Positions 63,943 to 64,000 of a stretch of 64,000 bases of DNA are shown piece after piece (position 1 is the first letter of the stretch; each line of letters begins with the position of its first letter). The position numbers and the translations under genes are program-made. The DNA is from Reticulitermes speratus. Lineage: Eukaryota > Arthropoda > Insecta > Blattodea > Rhinotermitidae. The stretch covers positions 10,043,001 through 10,107,000 of the forward strand of contig JAJKFL010000002.1 in assembly GCA_021186555.1 (NCBI GenBank), read 5' to 3'. The notes under the pieces were generated by a model. That model was given only the letters and a program-made list of their open reading frames with translations, did no database searches and was not told the DNA's origin.

Positions 63943-64000
63943 CCTGTGTTTCAGGAAGCCTTACATCCATACGTGTGTCTGCAGAGCGACGACTGTAAGA

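Larger units (their letters stand above)
39328..64000 (+). other. PKC intron downstream of the C1A exon (partial, at least 24.6 kb)
   Basis: It starts with GTGAGT. A conventional PKC would next encode the C1B domain, but no matching exon was seen before the window ends, so the intron continues past it. The stretch is made of SINEs, MITEs, LINE ends, minisatellites and hammerhead-type palindromes listed separately. Confidence 0.75.

Noticed and set aside
63949..64000. Next PKC exon after the GT-rich tract and CAG
   Set aside because: The codons after the acceptor-like site (EALHPYVCLQSDDCK) do not match the start of a C1B domain.

Overview
The window reads as the inside of a large, repeat-filled animal gene, almost certainly from an insect. 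I could support only two coding pieces, both on the + strand: a 32-base exon at 22411-22442 and an 83-base exon at 39245-39327. Joined across their splice sites they encode most of the first C1 (diacylglycerol/phorbol-ester binding) domain of a conventional protein kinase C (Pkc53E-type). The two introns seen around them are very long: 16.8 kb between the exons, and at least 24.6 kb after the second. No upstream exon was found in the first 22.4 kb and no second-C1-domain exon before the end of the window.

Everything else is transposon-derived or simple-sequence DNA. The species is not proven. The set of repeats (several tRNA-headed SINE families, many 3' ends of two LINE families, hAT and Tc1/mariner MITEs) and the intron size suggest a large-genome hemimetabolous insect, perhaps a cockroach or termite.

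Layout: 1-22410 is presumed upstream intron. It holds SINEs of several families, LINE 3' ends, a 1.35 kb 5'-truncated reverse-transcriptase pseudogene (15813-17166), a hAT MITE, a 72-bp minisatellite and two hammerhead-ribozyme elements (7033-7400, 19738-20206). 22443-39244 is the intron between the PKC exons, with 124-bp, 56-bp and 87/94-bp tandem arrays, a 540-bp mariner-type element with 33-bp terminal inverted repeats, and SINEs with clear target-site duplications. 39328-64000 is the downstream intron, with nested SINE and hAT insertions, more hammerhead-type palindromes, minisatellites, and a decayed hAT transposase near the right edge.

The most interesting signal is a recurring short element built around a hammerhead self-cleaving ribozyme. 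Four motifs (7116-7164 minus, 7228-7277 plus, 20043-20092 plus, 46350-46396 minus) keep the whole catalytic core with a short stem III. They sit in elements that share a CACCAAC terminus, and three elements share a downstream ATGCACGGTG tag; most have long inverted arms. About nine more motifs look like eroded relatives. Hammerheads are known from Penelope-like retroelements, but no Penelope reverse transcriptase is present here, so these look like non-autonomous relatives.
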